Source of the DNA: Luscinia megarhynchos
Taxonomy: Eukaryota; Chordata; Aves; Passeriformes; Turdidae
Assembly: GCA_034336665.1 (NCBI GenBank)
Contig: CM067592.1
Coordinates: 35,157,889-35,221,888 of the forward strand
Direction of reading: 5' to 3'
Length of the DNA stretch: 64,000 nt
Under the pieces are notes generated by a model. It did not search any database, was not told the origin of the DNA, and saw nothing but the letters and a program-made list of their open reading frames with translations. Both the position numbers and the translations under genes were made by a program. Positions 57,701 to 63,250 of the stretch are shown piece after piece (position 1 is the stretch's first letter; each line of letters begins with the position of its first letter).

Positions 57701-60700
57701 AACAAAACAAAAAAAATTCAAAGAGTTCAGAGTTACAAAAGCAAAACTCAACTCCGTAATTCACTTGCTTAATGAATGTCTTTGAATATACTGAAGATCT
57801 GAAGCCTGAACTAATCAATTTCTTTGCTGTGCCCTAGCCGGTCAGCCATGCTCTTTAATTTAATGAAACAAGAGTTTTAGATGAAATAGCACATACACAT
57901 CAAGAAAGAATTGTATTGTTGCACTTTGAAATGTGTCCAACTGTGCAACTTCATCTAATGATAATTTTTTTAAGAGGCCATCGATTTCTGAAAGACTTAT
58001 TGTACTAGGATCTTGATGAAAAAGTGAATGTCAGCATATCTACAGAATACTTACACCCTGCCATTAATGCTTTATTTGGCAGACAATGACTACTCAATTG
58101 AGGGTCCTCTGGGCTGTGCAATCATTTAGCTTTTCTTCTCTTATGAGGTCCTTAGTGTCTTGTTCCAGTTCAATACTCTTTTTATTCACCATTATAGTGG
58201 CCATAAGTGTGAATTTTATGGGAACTTGCAAACTCATAGTCATAACTAGAGCTTTCCAAGTCACTAATCTCTTCATACCTTTATAAGGCAGGGATTTGAG
58301 TAACTATGACTACATATGCTACACAGACATAGGGTCAGTTCTACTTGTCAGAGCTTCTACCAGCAACAAAACAAACGACCAAAAAAAACCAAAAAACACA
58401 CAATCCAAAAAATCCCAAACTTGTAAAGTACTGAACTGCATTTTTAGAACCACAGATACAAGACCTTTCCTATTTATGCCAAAGCCTTTCAGGACCAATA
58501 CCAAAAAAGGCATTGCTGCTTAACCCAATCTACACCTCATCTGACAGGAGGTAGGCAAAGGTCTACTAATCAGGCTACAAATCAAGCTATTGATTCAGAC
58601 ATGACACAGTCATCTAAGCATAAACACCACAGCTACATTTAAATGCACCGGACACACTGCAGATTTTGTGGCTTAGAAAATAAAATGTCTTACCTGTTTG
58701 TGCATTTCAATGTTTAATCCATACGACATTTCATAGTACTGCAAATAAATGAGCATACGTTATTTTCTTATGCTGACTTAGATTGTATTAATAGGAGGTA
58801 TCTACTGAAATAAAGATAAAAAATAAATATACTTACCATCACATAATGCCTCTGCATTTCCGTCTTTTCGCTTGCCAGTTTCTCACATTCCAATTTAAGG
58901 CTACAAAATAGATCATGTTTTAATGTAACATGTCATTTTTTTTGACATCTACACTCCCTATTTGTATTTTGACAGAAGCTGCTAATTAAAATAAATTCAT
59001 AAACTAACTTGCAATATAGAAGACTTAATTCATATTTGAAATATAAAAATGCCAAAGAACAAACTTAAAGAACATTTAATGGGTGCTGTATGAGGCCTGA
59101 ACTGTCTACAGAATTTAAACATATCCACCTTACATACCTTAACAAAGACCTGCTATTAAGTGCTGCAACTTACAAGTTAGAACAGGGTCTGAATTTCCCT
59201 GAATTACTTCTTAGGAGTAAAAAAGATAAAATAGAGGCATTTCTTACTACACAGCATTTAGTAAATGATTGCCAAAAGTAACATCGTTCACATTTACAAT
59301 TACAACTTGAATATAATGCTTTCCATAAATACATTCTAGCAAATGTTATCTTGCCCAGTGCTTGAAAACTGGTAATTCTGACTATCATTTACCGGCAAGT
59401 TTCTTTTCCATTTTTGTTTTTGTAAACAAAAAATAACTTGCATTTGGCACTTGCACGTCTCATCACAAGCAGTGATATAATTCCAAGTACTTTCACTGAG
59501 AGCCTCAACATTCCCTTTGTTTTCTAACAAACTGATTTTTTAAATTATATTTGTGAGCATCTTATGGAACAGCTAGTGTGCAAGCTGCATTTTAAACTTA
59601 CAACTACAAAATCAGATGTTTAGAGCCTACATTGTATTTCTTAAGCAATAAATGGCTTAAGTGAATGATTTTTTATAAGACTACAATATCATAGGTAAAG
59701 GAAGAGGAAGCATAACTAAAACCAAGCGATTTCTCACTGGGAAGCCTGTAAAGCTTTTCCTTCTCTCTAAATATTCCACGTGCGCTTAAGTACAAAATCA
59801 ATGAAGATTAATGCTCCTTAACACCAGATGCTCAGAGTCAGAAAGAACCTGTGCCTTAAATCGCTGAAAGGAATTCAGCAGCCACACACACCCACAAAGA
59901 ACTTCTGAAGGGCACAGCAGCAACAAGGAGCGCACCCCACAACTTCCACGGATTCTGGTAAAGTTTGTGTTACTACTCGAAGGAACCGTCCTTCCTGGCT
60001 CTTAACCACGGGACACTCGTGGCATTTTATTAATTTCTGCATTTACACCACAGAAAAATGAGCAAGCATGAGAAGTAGCCTGCTCTGAACTGGCGCAGGT
60101 CTTCTCTGGATACACCGAGTGACCCCTCCCCACATACGGGTTCCCAAGGCACAGTGTATCTTTTCAAAGAGGTGCCGAACGCTCAGTTTCGACAGCCCAC
60201 CTGTCTCAGCTGCCCGGGCAGCGCAGGGCAGTGCCCCGGTATGCGCTCGGTCGGCCCGGACGGCCCCGCGCTCCGGACGGGGCTGCCCGCGCTCCGCCCG
60301 CCCGTCGGGGCCTCGCGGGCTCCGCGCGACGCCGCGCGCCCCCGCCTGGCCGCGCCCGCTCGCTGCAGCCCCCCGAGCCTGCCGAGGACCGGCCGCCAGC
60401 CCCTGGTCCCGCGGCGGCCCGCCGGCGCTCACCTGTGGTACTGCGCCTGCAGGAACTGGAACTCTTCTTTGATGCGGTCCAGCGACTCCGGGATGGTGAA
60501 TTTGAAAGGCTGGCCCGCAGCCTGGTGCGGGGTCTGGCGCGGTGGCGGCACGGGAGAGAGATGCACGTTCAGACACTGCGCGGCCGCCCCGTGGGGAAGC
60601 GGAGGCGGCGCTGCCCATCGCGGCCGGGCCGGAGGGGAGGGATGGAGAGCGCCCGGCCCGGTGCGCCCCCGCCCCGGGACGCTGCGCACTTGTTACCCAC

Positions 60701-61073
60701 CTTCCCGTCCCTCATCTGCGCTGGGGCCGAGGTTAACCGCGCTCCGGCTCCGACCCACCCGCTCCTGCCGCCGCCGTCTACACCAATGCGGGGCGTGCCG
60801 GCTCCTCCCCACCGACCCCCAGCGCGAAGGCACATCCAGCCCCATTCCGGGAGCTGTGTTCGGCGGATGCTGCCCGGCCCGGCAGCGACCCCCCCGCCTT
60901 CCTTCCCAAGGCTAATAAATTGCCCACGCAACAAAAAGTAGAGGGGGCCGCTCCGGCAGGCGGGATGAGCCACTCCACGAGCCGGAGGTGGGCTCCGGAC
61001 GGCCCGGCCCTCGCCCCGCGCCCCGACCCGCGGCCCAAGCCGTACTTACGGGGTGCCGGCTCTGGGGGAACAT
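3713..61073 (-). CDS. TLE1: TLE1, Groucho-family co-repressor (5' partial, 14 exons)
   Basis: This is a nuclear co-repressor without DNA-binding activity. In the family, tetramers are recruited by HES/Runx, LEF/TCF, FOX and eh1-motif factors and silence targets through HDACs. The exons are 61050-61073, 60433-60533, 58837-58900, 58694-58738, 39358-39420, 38406-38480, 19665-19869, 18906-18922, 11834-11950, 8787-8840, 7061-7213, 6094-6238, 5210-5400 and 3713-3789. Joined they give 1331 nt in one frame, residues 1-443 plus 2 nt. The Q domain is about 1-131, GP about 132-199, CcN about 200-268 (basic NLS 213-228, CK2 sites S239 and S253), and SP from about 269. The WD40 half (human TLE1 totals about 770 aa) is outside the window. 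TLE1 is chosen over TLE4 by the MFPQSRHP start, the [13 protein letters not shown] junction and [15 protein letters not shown]. The start has a moderate Kozak context (G at -3, T at +4). All internal splice sites are GT...AG. Confidence 0.94.
3790..5209 (-). other. TLE1: TLE1 intron 13
   Basis: Intron of 1420 bp between exons 13 and 14. A locally GC-richer patch at about 3990-4250 has no coding or repeat identity I can name. A 12-bp triplication lies near the exon 13 end. Confidence 0.9.
5063..5098. repeat. Three tandem copies of a 12-bp unit
   Basis: GTGAAGCATGCA, GTGAAGCACGCA and GTGAAGCTGTCA follow one another, about 110 bp inside intron 13 from the exon 13 donor. This looks like simple slippage with no known function. 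Confidence 0.8.
5210..5400 (-). CDS. TLE1: TLE1 exon 13 (residues 355-418), SP region with polyalanine
   Basis: This 191-nt exon completes Ala355 and encodes [47 protein letters not shown], then seven alanines and VVAYGRSPM. This segment best separates TLE1 from TLE4. The acceptor is CTCTGCAG. The donor ATG|GTAGGC itself would read VG, the residues that exon 14 supplies, so read-through mimics correct splicing for two codons. Confidence 0.95.
5401..6093 (-). other. TLE1: TLE1 intron 12
   Basis: Intron of 693 bp with a GTAAAT donor and CTCTGCAG acceptor. I see no gene or repeat in it. Confidence 0.9.
6094..6238 (-). CDS. TLE1: TLE1 exon 12 (residues 307-355), SP region
   Basis: This 145-nt exon encodes [20 protein letters not shown], then [19 protein letters not shown], then TMDPLVNQA and one base of a split Ala codon. 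It is the TP/PG-rich disordered linker before the propeller. The acceptor is ATACCAG and the donor GTAAAT. A Gly replaces the Ser of TPRSD in human, from memory. Confidence 0.94.
6239..7060 (-). other. TLE1: TLE1 intron 11
   Basis: AT-rich intron of 822 bp with several A homopolymer runs (about 6475 and 6572). Nothing else is recognisable. Confidence 0.9.
7061..7213 (-). CDS. TLE1: TLE1 exon 11 (residues 256-306), CcN/SP region
   Basis: This 153-nt phase-0 exon encodes [38 protein letters not shown] and [13 protein letters not shown]. Proline-directed SP sites at 259, 263 and 267 fit the phospho-regulated Ser/Pro region. The acceptor is TTTCAG. The donor GTAGGT is non-optimal at +4. The Gly before the final Leu is Ser in human TLE1, from memory. 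Confidence 0.94.
7214..8786 (-). other. TLE1: TLE1 intron 10
   Basis: Intron of 1573 bp containing the SINE/CR1-tail fragment described at 7694-7795. I see no other element. Confidence 0.9.
7694..7795 (-). mobile_element. tRNA-derived SINE fragment with CR1-type tail (TguSINE1-like)
   Basis: Read on +, the stretch starts with a CR1-type 3' tail in antisense (CACAGAGTATTTTGAGCTGG, then AAGGATCATCGACTCCAACT). It continues with TTAAGTGGAATGGCCCATAC and GGGATC, the junction to a tRNA B-box-like segment in a songbird tRNA-Ile/CR1 SINE as I remember it. It then decays, and the tRNA head appears truncated. Assignment to that family is from memory; a bare CR1 tail is the alternative. Confidence 0.5.
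8787..8840 (-). CDS. TLE1: TLE1 exon 10 (residues 238-255), CcN CK2 sites
   Basis: This 54-nt phase-0 exon encodes [18 protein letters not shown]. Ser239 lies in an acidic SDGD context, and Ser253 is followed by NE. In human TLE1 these two serines are CK2 targets linked to nuclear association, and the residue numbers coincide. The acceptor is TTAATAG and the donor GTAACT. Confidence 0.94.
8841..11833 (-). other. TLE1: TLE1 intron 9
   Basis: AT-rich intron of 2993 bp between exons 9 and 10. It has A-rich runs near 9850-9900, 10362 and 10522. I recognise no repeat family or RNA gene. Confidence 0.9.
11834..11950 (-). CDS. TLE1: TLE1 exon 9 (residues 199-237), CcN region with NLS
   Basis: This 117-nt phase-0 exon encodes [20 protein letters not shown], then [22 protein letters not shown] (213-215) and KKRK (225-228) form a bipartite-like nuclear localisation signal. 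Compared from memory with human TLE1 it differs by S for G at 210 and YA for FS at 220-221. The acceptor is TTTACAG and the donor GTAAGC. Confidence 0.94.
11951..18905 (-). other. TLE1: TLE1 intron 8
   Basis: Intron of 6955 bp, mostly AT-rich and without recognisable repeats. An isolated GC-rich block at about 14820-15060 is described in the findings. The reading frames here show no protein family. Confidence 0.9.
18906..18922 (-). CDS. TLE1: TLE1 exon 8, 17-nt microexon (residues 193-198)
   Basis: Seventeen bases between a GAGCAG acceptor and a GTAAGT donor complete the split Asp codon and encode REPGT. Together with the single base left by exon 7 they make 18 nt, so the frame holds into exon 9 ([10 protein letters not shown]). 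The peptide DREPGT matches human TLE1 as I recall it. Skipping it would shift the frame. Confidence 0.85.
18923..19664 (-). other. TLE1: TLE1 intron 7
   Basis: Intron of 742 bp between exon 7 and the 17-nt exon 8. It is AT-rich, with no gene or repeat seen. Confidence 0.9.
19665..19869 (-). CDS. TLE1: TLE1 exon 7 (residues 125-193), GP region
   Basis: This 205-nt exon encodes the glycine/proline-rich region: [14 protein letters not shown], then [20 protein letters not shown], then a segment ending [10 protein letters not shown], plus the first base of an Asp codon. In the family this segment contributes to HDAC binding. The start chosen gives three glutamines, as in human TLE1. The upstream GAGCAG is a tandem acceptor that could add one Gln. 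The donor is GTGAGA. Exon 6 is 18.5 kb away. Confidence 0.93.
25091..25955 (+). mobile_element. CR1 LINE fragment (RT domain to 3' end)
   Basis: Sense CR1. A frame beginning upstream at 25045 reads [14 protein letters not shown], then [15 protein letters not shown] at 25141-25185, the reverse transcriptase palm motif with FADD. It then follows the usual CR1 downstream course ([32 protein letters not shown]) interrupted by frameshifts and stops. The last 150 bp (GGAAGTGCTCAAAGTCAGATTAGATGGGA-type text to TTCTTCCAATCC) are the CR1 3' end. It is 5'-truncated and inactive. Confidence 0.88.
26221..26951 (+). mobile_element. CR1 LINE fragment with internal inverted patch
   Basis: Sense CR1. The frame from 26222 reads [20 protein letters not shown], then [18 protein letters not shown], the CR1 stretch just after the palm. 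It continues through GGCATTCTGGGATGCATTAG to a 3' end with CCAGTGGTCTTTTCCAACAT. Bases at about 26648-26700 instead match CR1 in antisense. It abuts the reverse-oriented CR1 starting near 26956. Confidence 0.85.
26956..27405 (-). mobile_element. CR1 LINE 3' fragment, reverse orientation
   Basis: On + it starts AGAATCACAGAATGCCTGAG, the reverse complement of the CR1 3' tail. It then runs through GTCCAACCTCCCTGCTCAAG, GGGAGACTCCACAGCCTCTC, TTGCCTCTTGTCCTATTCC and GAGGCTGAACAGGCTC to CATCTTTGTAGCCCCCTGCT. It is 5'-truncated, and tail-to-tail with the preceding CR1. Confidence 0.92.
28556..29367 (+). mobile_element. CR1 LINE 3' fragment, sense
   Basis: CR1 text is clear: GGGGAGGAATAAGCCCAGGC, GAGAAGGACCTTGGGATCCT, TCATATGAGGAAAGGCTGAG, then GCACTGGCACAGGTCGCC and GAGATATTCAAGAACCATCT. 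It ends with a decayed ATTCTGTG-type tail (TTTGATTCTGTTTCTG, about 29353-29368). It has no intact reading frame, being 5'-truncated with frameshifts. Confidence 0.92.
29990..30345. other. Local GC- and CpG-richer intronic patch with a CTCF-like core
   Basis: This patch is GC-richer than the surrounding AT-rich intron. CCAGCAGATGG at 30131-30141 fits the CTCF core consensus CCASYAGRKGG. A 127-codon minus frame spans it but shows no family resemblance and is probably chance. Confidence 0.35.
32150..33300. other. G-poor, C/T-rich asymmetric tract
   Basis: Many lines here contain very little G on + while C is abundant (for example around 32461-32720 and 33120-33280). The nascent TLE1 RNA, copied as the minus-strand sequence, is therefore G/A-rich and C-poor here. 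It is not a simple repeat and I recognise no mobile element. Edges are approximate. Confidence 0.55.
37240..37720. promoter_or_regulatory. Candidate conserved enhancer in intron 6 (hypothesis)
   Basis: This motif-dense stretch has TAATTG (37348), a SOX-like CATTGT, GACGTCAT (CRE-like), TAATTATCATTA (37578-37589) and GATGGATTAA. It has no repeat or coding signature. The texture resembles conserved developmental noncoding elements, but conservation cannot be measured from one sequence. Confidence 0.35.
38406..38480 (-). CDS. TLE1: TLE1 exon 6 (residues 100-124), end of Q domain
   Basis: This 75-nt phase-0 exon encodes [20 protein letters not shown] and NAIIG, the last Q-domain helix. The acceptor is TCAACAG. 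The donor GTACGT has a C at +4, weaker than its neighbours. It lies 877 bp from exon 5. Confidence 0.95.
38481..39357 (-). other. TLE1: TLE1 intron 5
   Basis: AT-rich intron of 877 bp between exons 5 and 6, with nothing recognisable in it. Confidence 0.9.
39358..39420 (-). CDS. TLE1: TLE1 exon 5 (residues 79-99), Q domain
   Basis: This 63-nt phase-0 exon encodes [20 protein letters not shown] and E. The acceptor is CTGTAG and the donor GTAAGT. A 19.3-kb intron separates it from exon 4. [11 protein letters not shown] follows TLE1 rather than the TLE4 form (AEIVKRLNAIC). Confidence 0.95.
45300..45560. promoter_or_regulatory. Candidate regulatory element with RFX X-box (hypothesis)
   Basis: GTTTCCATGACAAC at 45362-45375 matches the palindromic RFX X-box (GTTNCCATGGNAAC) at all but one position. 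It is followed by TTGGCTAACC, GGATATCTTATC (GATA-like) and two CCAAT motifs within 120 bp. There is no repeat or coding signature. Confidence 0.4.
47415..47445. repeat. Short direct repeat AGAGCAGTAGGACT
   Basis: Two exact 14-bp copies at 47415-47428 and 47432-47445, separated by three bases. Probably local duplication. Confidence 0.75.
48776..49035 (+). mobile_element. Solo endogenous-retrovirus LTR
   Basis: The stretch begins TGAGTTGGGGTGAGG and holds CTGTAATTGGACAATTAACC, GGGGTGTAGCCCCTCCGGGA and AGGCTTCTGACTGCCC. It then has AATAAA (48971-48976) followed by ACTTTTATTCTCTTAATCTTG and TCTAGCCCC, a typical U3-R-U5 order for songbird ERV LTRs as I recall them. I see no internal gag/pol/env or second LTR nearby, so it is a solo or truncated copy. 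The 3' end and target duplication are unclear. It lies antisense to TLE1. Confidence 0.65.
49745..50285 (+). mobile_element. Decayed CR1-like LINE remnant
   Basis: Fragments follow the CR1 order in sense: GCAGAAAAGGCTGCC, CCTGGAGTACTGTACTTCAG with CTGGGCAGCACCATTC, then GATCCTGCTCGGAGGACACA and a tail-like GTGATTCTAGAG. Divergence is high and no frame is preserved. It could be an old CR1 subfamily or another LINE of the L3/CR1 clade. Confidence 0.4.
54840..55030. promoter_or_regulatory. Candidate regulatory element with homeodomain palindrome (hypothesis)
   Basis: CTAATGA-GATA-TCATTAG at 54967-54984 is a perfect 7-bp inverted repeat of homeodomain-type TAAT sites around GATA. Flanks carry further AT-rich TAAT/TTAA motifs and no repeat signature. 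Confidence 0.3.
58694..58738 (-). CDS. TLE1: TLE1 exon 4 (residues 64-78), Q domain
   Basis: This 45-nt exon encodes [15 protein letters not shown], an almost invariant Groucho/TLE helix segment. The acceptor is TTTGCAG and the donor GTAAGA. Both ends are phase 0, so skipping it would keep frame while removing part of the coiled coil. Confidence 0.95.
58739..58836 (-). other. TLE1: TLE1 intron 3 (98 bp)
   Basis: Very short intron with a GTAAGT donor and TTTGCAG acceptor, near the lower size range for vertebrate introns. Confidence 0.93.
58837..58900 (-). CDS. TLE1: TLE1 exon 3 (residues 42-63), Q domain
   Basis: After completing the split Ser codon it encodes [20 protein letters not shown] and M, the amphipathic Q-domain helix. 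The acceptor is TTTTGTAG and the donor GTAAGT. It is 64 nt long, and only 98 bp of intron separate it from exon 4. Confidence 0.95.
58901..60432 (-). other. TLE1: TLE1 intron 2
   Basis: Intron of 1532 bp. The exon 2 side (above about 60.2 kb) is CpG-island sequence and the rest is AT-rich. Nothing else is recognised. Confidence 0.9.
60433..60533 (-). CDS. TLE1: TLE1 exon 2 (residues 9-42), start of Q domain
   Basis: The exon reads [19 protein letters not shown], then [14 protein letters not shown], and ends with two bases of a Ser codon before a GTGAG donor. The acceptor is CGCCAG after a CATCTCTCTCCC pyrimidine run. It opens the glutamine/leucine-rich coiled-coil Q domain used for tetramerisation. 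It lies inside the CpG island, only 516 bp from exon 1. Confidence 0.94.
60534..61049 (-). other. TLE1: TLE1 intron 1 (516 bp, in CpG island)
   Basis: Short GC-rich first intron from a GTAAGT donor to a CGCCAG acceptor, with CTGAACG as a plausible branch point. Long ORFs here reflect lack of stops in GC-rich DNA. Confidence 0.85.
61050..61073 (-). CDS. TLE1: TLE1 exon 1, coding part (MFPQSRHP)
   Basis: The initiator ATG is at 61073-61071, followed by codons for MFPQSRHP and a perfect GTAAGT donor at 61049. These eight residues match the known TLE1 N-terminus. The 5' UTR continues upstream into the CpG island with no in-frame stop close by, so the start rests on family homology. The exon ends in phase 0. 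Confidence 0.9.
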
Positions 61074-62330
61074 GGCTCCGGCCGCGGCGGGTCTCCCTCG
61101 CAGCGCGGTTCTCGCGGCGGCGCTCCCCGCCCTGCCCCGGCTTCACACCCGGTGCGCCAAGGGGACGGGAGCGGCGACACCCGCCGGCCGCCTTCCCTCC
61201 GCCGCCGCGGGCAGCAGCGGGGCGAGGCGCGGCTCAGTGCCCCCGCCGCGGGGACATCCCCCAGCCGCGGCGCCCTTTGTTGCTGTCGTTCCAAGGAGGG
61301 CCGAAGGTGGCCGGGAAAGGCGGACGGGCCGCGCTTGGGACGGTCACCCCACTCCGCGCTCCTTCGGCGGCGCTTCGACCGGCGGGCGGCGCCCGCAACG
61401 CCCGGGCGCGGCGGGACGGGACCCGACGGGGCACGGGGGGAGGCAACAGCCGCCCCACAGCGGGAGCGAATAATCCCTTTACGGACTCGCAAGCGGCCGA
61501 TGCGACTGTAAGGCCGGAAACCCCGAGCGGAGGCGACTCCTCTCTCGACTTCTGCCCCTTGTCAAAAGGGGAAAATCCAGCCTGCGGTAGAGGGTCGCAG
61601 TGTCCGCGGCGGGACCGTCGCAGGCCGAGCGGGCGGAAAAGTCTCCAGGGAGGGACGCGTTGCTCCCTAGCGTCGGCGTAGGGGCCAAACCACCGGCAAG
61701 ACACAGGGCGATGAACAAGGGAGCAAGGCAGGAGGGGGAGGAGGAAGGAGGCGGGCGGGGGCTCTCGCACAGCCGTCCCCGATCGGAGCAGCTCCAATAG
61801 CACATGCACGAAACGCTGGAGGGCAGTGGAAAGGGTACCACACACGCAGAACAGACTCTTCCGTTAGTTGCAGAGAAGTCCCTAGGACAAAAGGAAAGCA
61901 AACCCCTCAAGATGCTCGCTGGCCTTAGCGTCCAAGCGACAAGCCCCGCTGGAGAAGATTCAAAGGAAAAAATATAGAAAGGAAAGCGTCCGTTTGAGGT
62001 TTAAATCAGACGGGAAGCTCCTTCGTGCAACGGCACCGCTACAGCCTCCTACAGGCGGGCGCGTATCTGGGAGCTGCGCGTCTCACCAGAGCCCCCCGAA
62101 CGCCACACATCGCGGCGACATCAGCAGCAGAAGCATCCTCATCCTCGTTCTCCTCCGCGACGGCCCGCCGTTCCTCGTCGACCCAGGATAAAGTTCTCCC
62201 CGGCTGAAAAATCCGAACCCGAGCGGACGGGAACACCACCGGCTTCCTTTGCCCCGTCCCCTCCGCGCCGGCCAAGGGCAAGGGGAAGCCGAGGCGGCGG
62301 CCTGGCGGGCGGCGCTCGGCGGGACCGGAG
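61074..62330 (-). other. TLE1: Predicted long GC-rich TLE1 5' leader with upstream ORFs
   Basis: If transcription starts where the CCAAT boxes suggest, the leader carries several upstream ATGs on the minus strand (for example at 61845, 61910 and 61492). The 61845 frame is 203 codons, closes at 61234 and is not in frame with TLE1. They show no family resemblance and may only dampen scanning. An unseen 5' intron is possible. Confidence 0.4.
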
Positions 62331-62456
62331 CGCGGCCGTGGCCGAGCTGGACACGCCGAGCTCGCCCGCGCCGCTTACATTAGCACGCGGTTTCACACTC
62401 CGCCGGCTAACCAGCCGCGCGGCCCCGCCCCCGCCGCCGCGCGGGGGGGCGCCCGC

Positions 62457-62603
62457 CCAATCGCCGGCCCCGCCGCCAACGTGGGCCCGTGACGCGCCGC
62501 GGCCCCGCGGGCCAATGGCGAGAGCCGCCGTCGCGCCGCCTCTCGCCTTTCGCTGGGAAGCGTTTTCGCGGAGGAGCGGCGGGAGCGCCCGGAGCTGGCC
62601 AAT
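62457..62603 (-). promoter_or_regulatory. TLE1: TATA-less core promoter with three CCAAT boxes
   Basis: CCAAT occurs on + at 62457-62461, 62512-62516 and 62599-62603. NF-Y sites work in either orientation, usually 60-200 bp upstream of the start site. For the minus-strand gene this predicts initiation at about 62.25-62.4 kb and a 5' UTR of about 1.2 kb. No TATA box is seen. The start site is inferred. Confidence 0.5.
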
Positions 62604-62786
62604 GGGAGGGCGCGGGGCGCGCGGCGCCGCGGGGGGGCGGGGAAGGTCGGCGGGAAGGAGAGCGGGGAGGCCGAGCTGTCCATCAAAGTAACGTGGGGCT
62701 CGCGAGCCGGGGGGCGGGGCTGCGGCGGCGGGCGCGCGGCGCCTGCGCGCGCCGCTCCCCCCCCCCTTTGCCTCCGCCGGGGCCGC

Positions 62787-63073
62787 GGGCGTGAGGCGGC
62801 TCCGCACCGCGCCCGGCACTGCCCTCCGCACCGCACTGCCCTCCGCACCGCCCGGGCGTGAGGCGGCCCACCTACCGCGCCCGGCACTGCCCTCCGCACC
62901 GCACTGCCCTCCGCACCGCCCGGGCGTGAGGCGGCCCCGCACCGCGCCCGGCACTGCCCTCCGCACCGCACCGCACTGCCCTCCGCACCGCACCGCACTG
63001 CCCTCCGCACCGCACTGCCCTCCGCACCGCCCGGGCGTGAGGCGGCCCCGCTCCGCGCCCTCACTGCCCGCAC
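62787..63073. repeat. GC-rich minisatellite, about 67-bp unit with 17-bp subrepeats
   Basis: GGGCGTGAGGCGGC marks unit starts at 62787, 62854, 62922 and 63033, giving units of 67, 68 and 111 bp and a partial fourth. Each unit contains CACTGCCCTCCGCACCG copies: two, two and four, eight in all, with two extra CACCG inserts in the third unit. It lies about 180 bp distal to the farthest CCAAT box. Confidence 0.93.
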
Positions 63074-63250
63074 CATCCGCAGCGCACCCGCGCTGCTGCC
63101 CCGCGCCGCCCCACAGCGCCCCGCGCCCCGCGCTGACAGTGCGGCGGGCGGGTCGGGCGCACGGCCCCTCGTCGTTCGCCAGGCCACAGCGGCGGGGCCG
63201 TGGCACCTGCCGACAATGCACCACGGAAAAGGCCGAGAGGAAGGATAAGC

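Larger units (their letters stand above)
39421..58693 (-). other. TLE1: TLE1 intron 4 (19.3 kb)
   Basis: The largest intron in the window. It contains candidate regulatory stretches (about 42.28-43.30, 45.30-45.56, 54.84-55.03 and 56.5-56.72 kb), a solo LTR at about 48.8 kb and a decayed CR1-like stretch at about 49.74-50.29 kb. A diffuse, possibly LINE-derived GC-richer stretch at about 52.7-53.4 kb is unresolved. No independent gene is supported. Confidence 0.9.
60200..63250. promoter_or_regulatory. TLE1: CpG island spanning the TLE1 promoter, exon 1 and exon 2
   Basis: About 3 kb of dense CpG and high GC, sharply bounded by AT-rich DNA at both ends. It covers exon 2, exon 1, the 5' UTR and the promoter. 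It includes GC boxes (GGGGCGGGGC at 62711-62720; CCCCGCCCCC at about 62423-62432) and an unusual minisatellite on its distal side. It marks a broadly active developmental-gene promoter. Confidence 0.9.

Noticed and set aside
62139..63224. 361-codon minus ORF and other 100-264-codon ORFs at 60.0-63.3 kb
   Set aside because: High GC removes stop codons, several frames on both strands are open at once, translations are R/A/P/G-rich and low complexity, and much of the longest is the minisatellite. Only exons 1 and 2 of TLE1 are supported.
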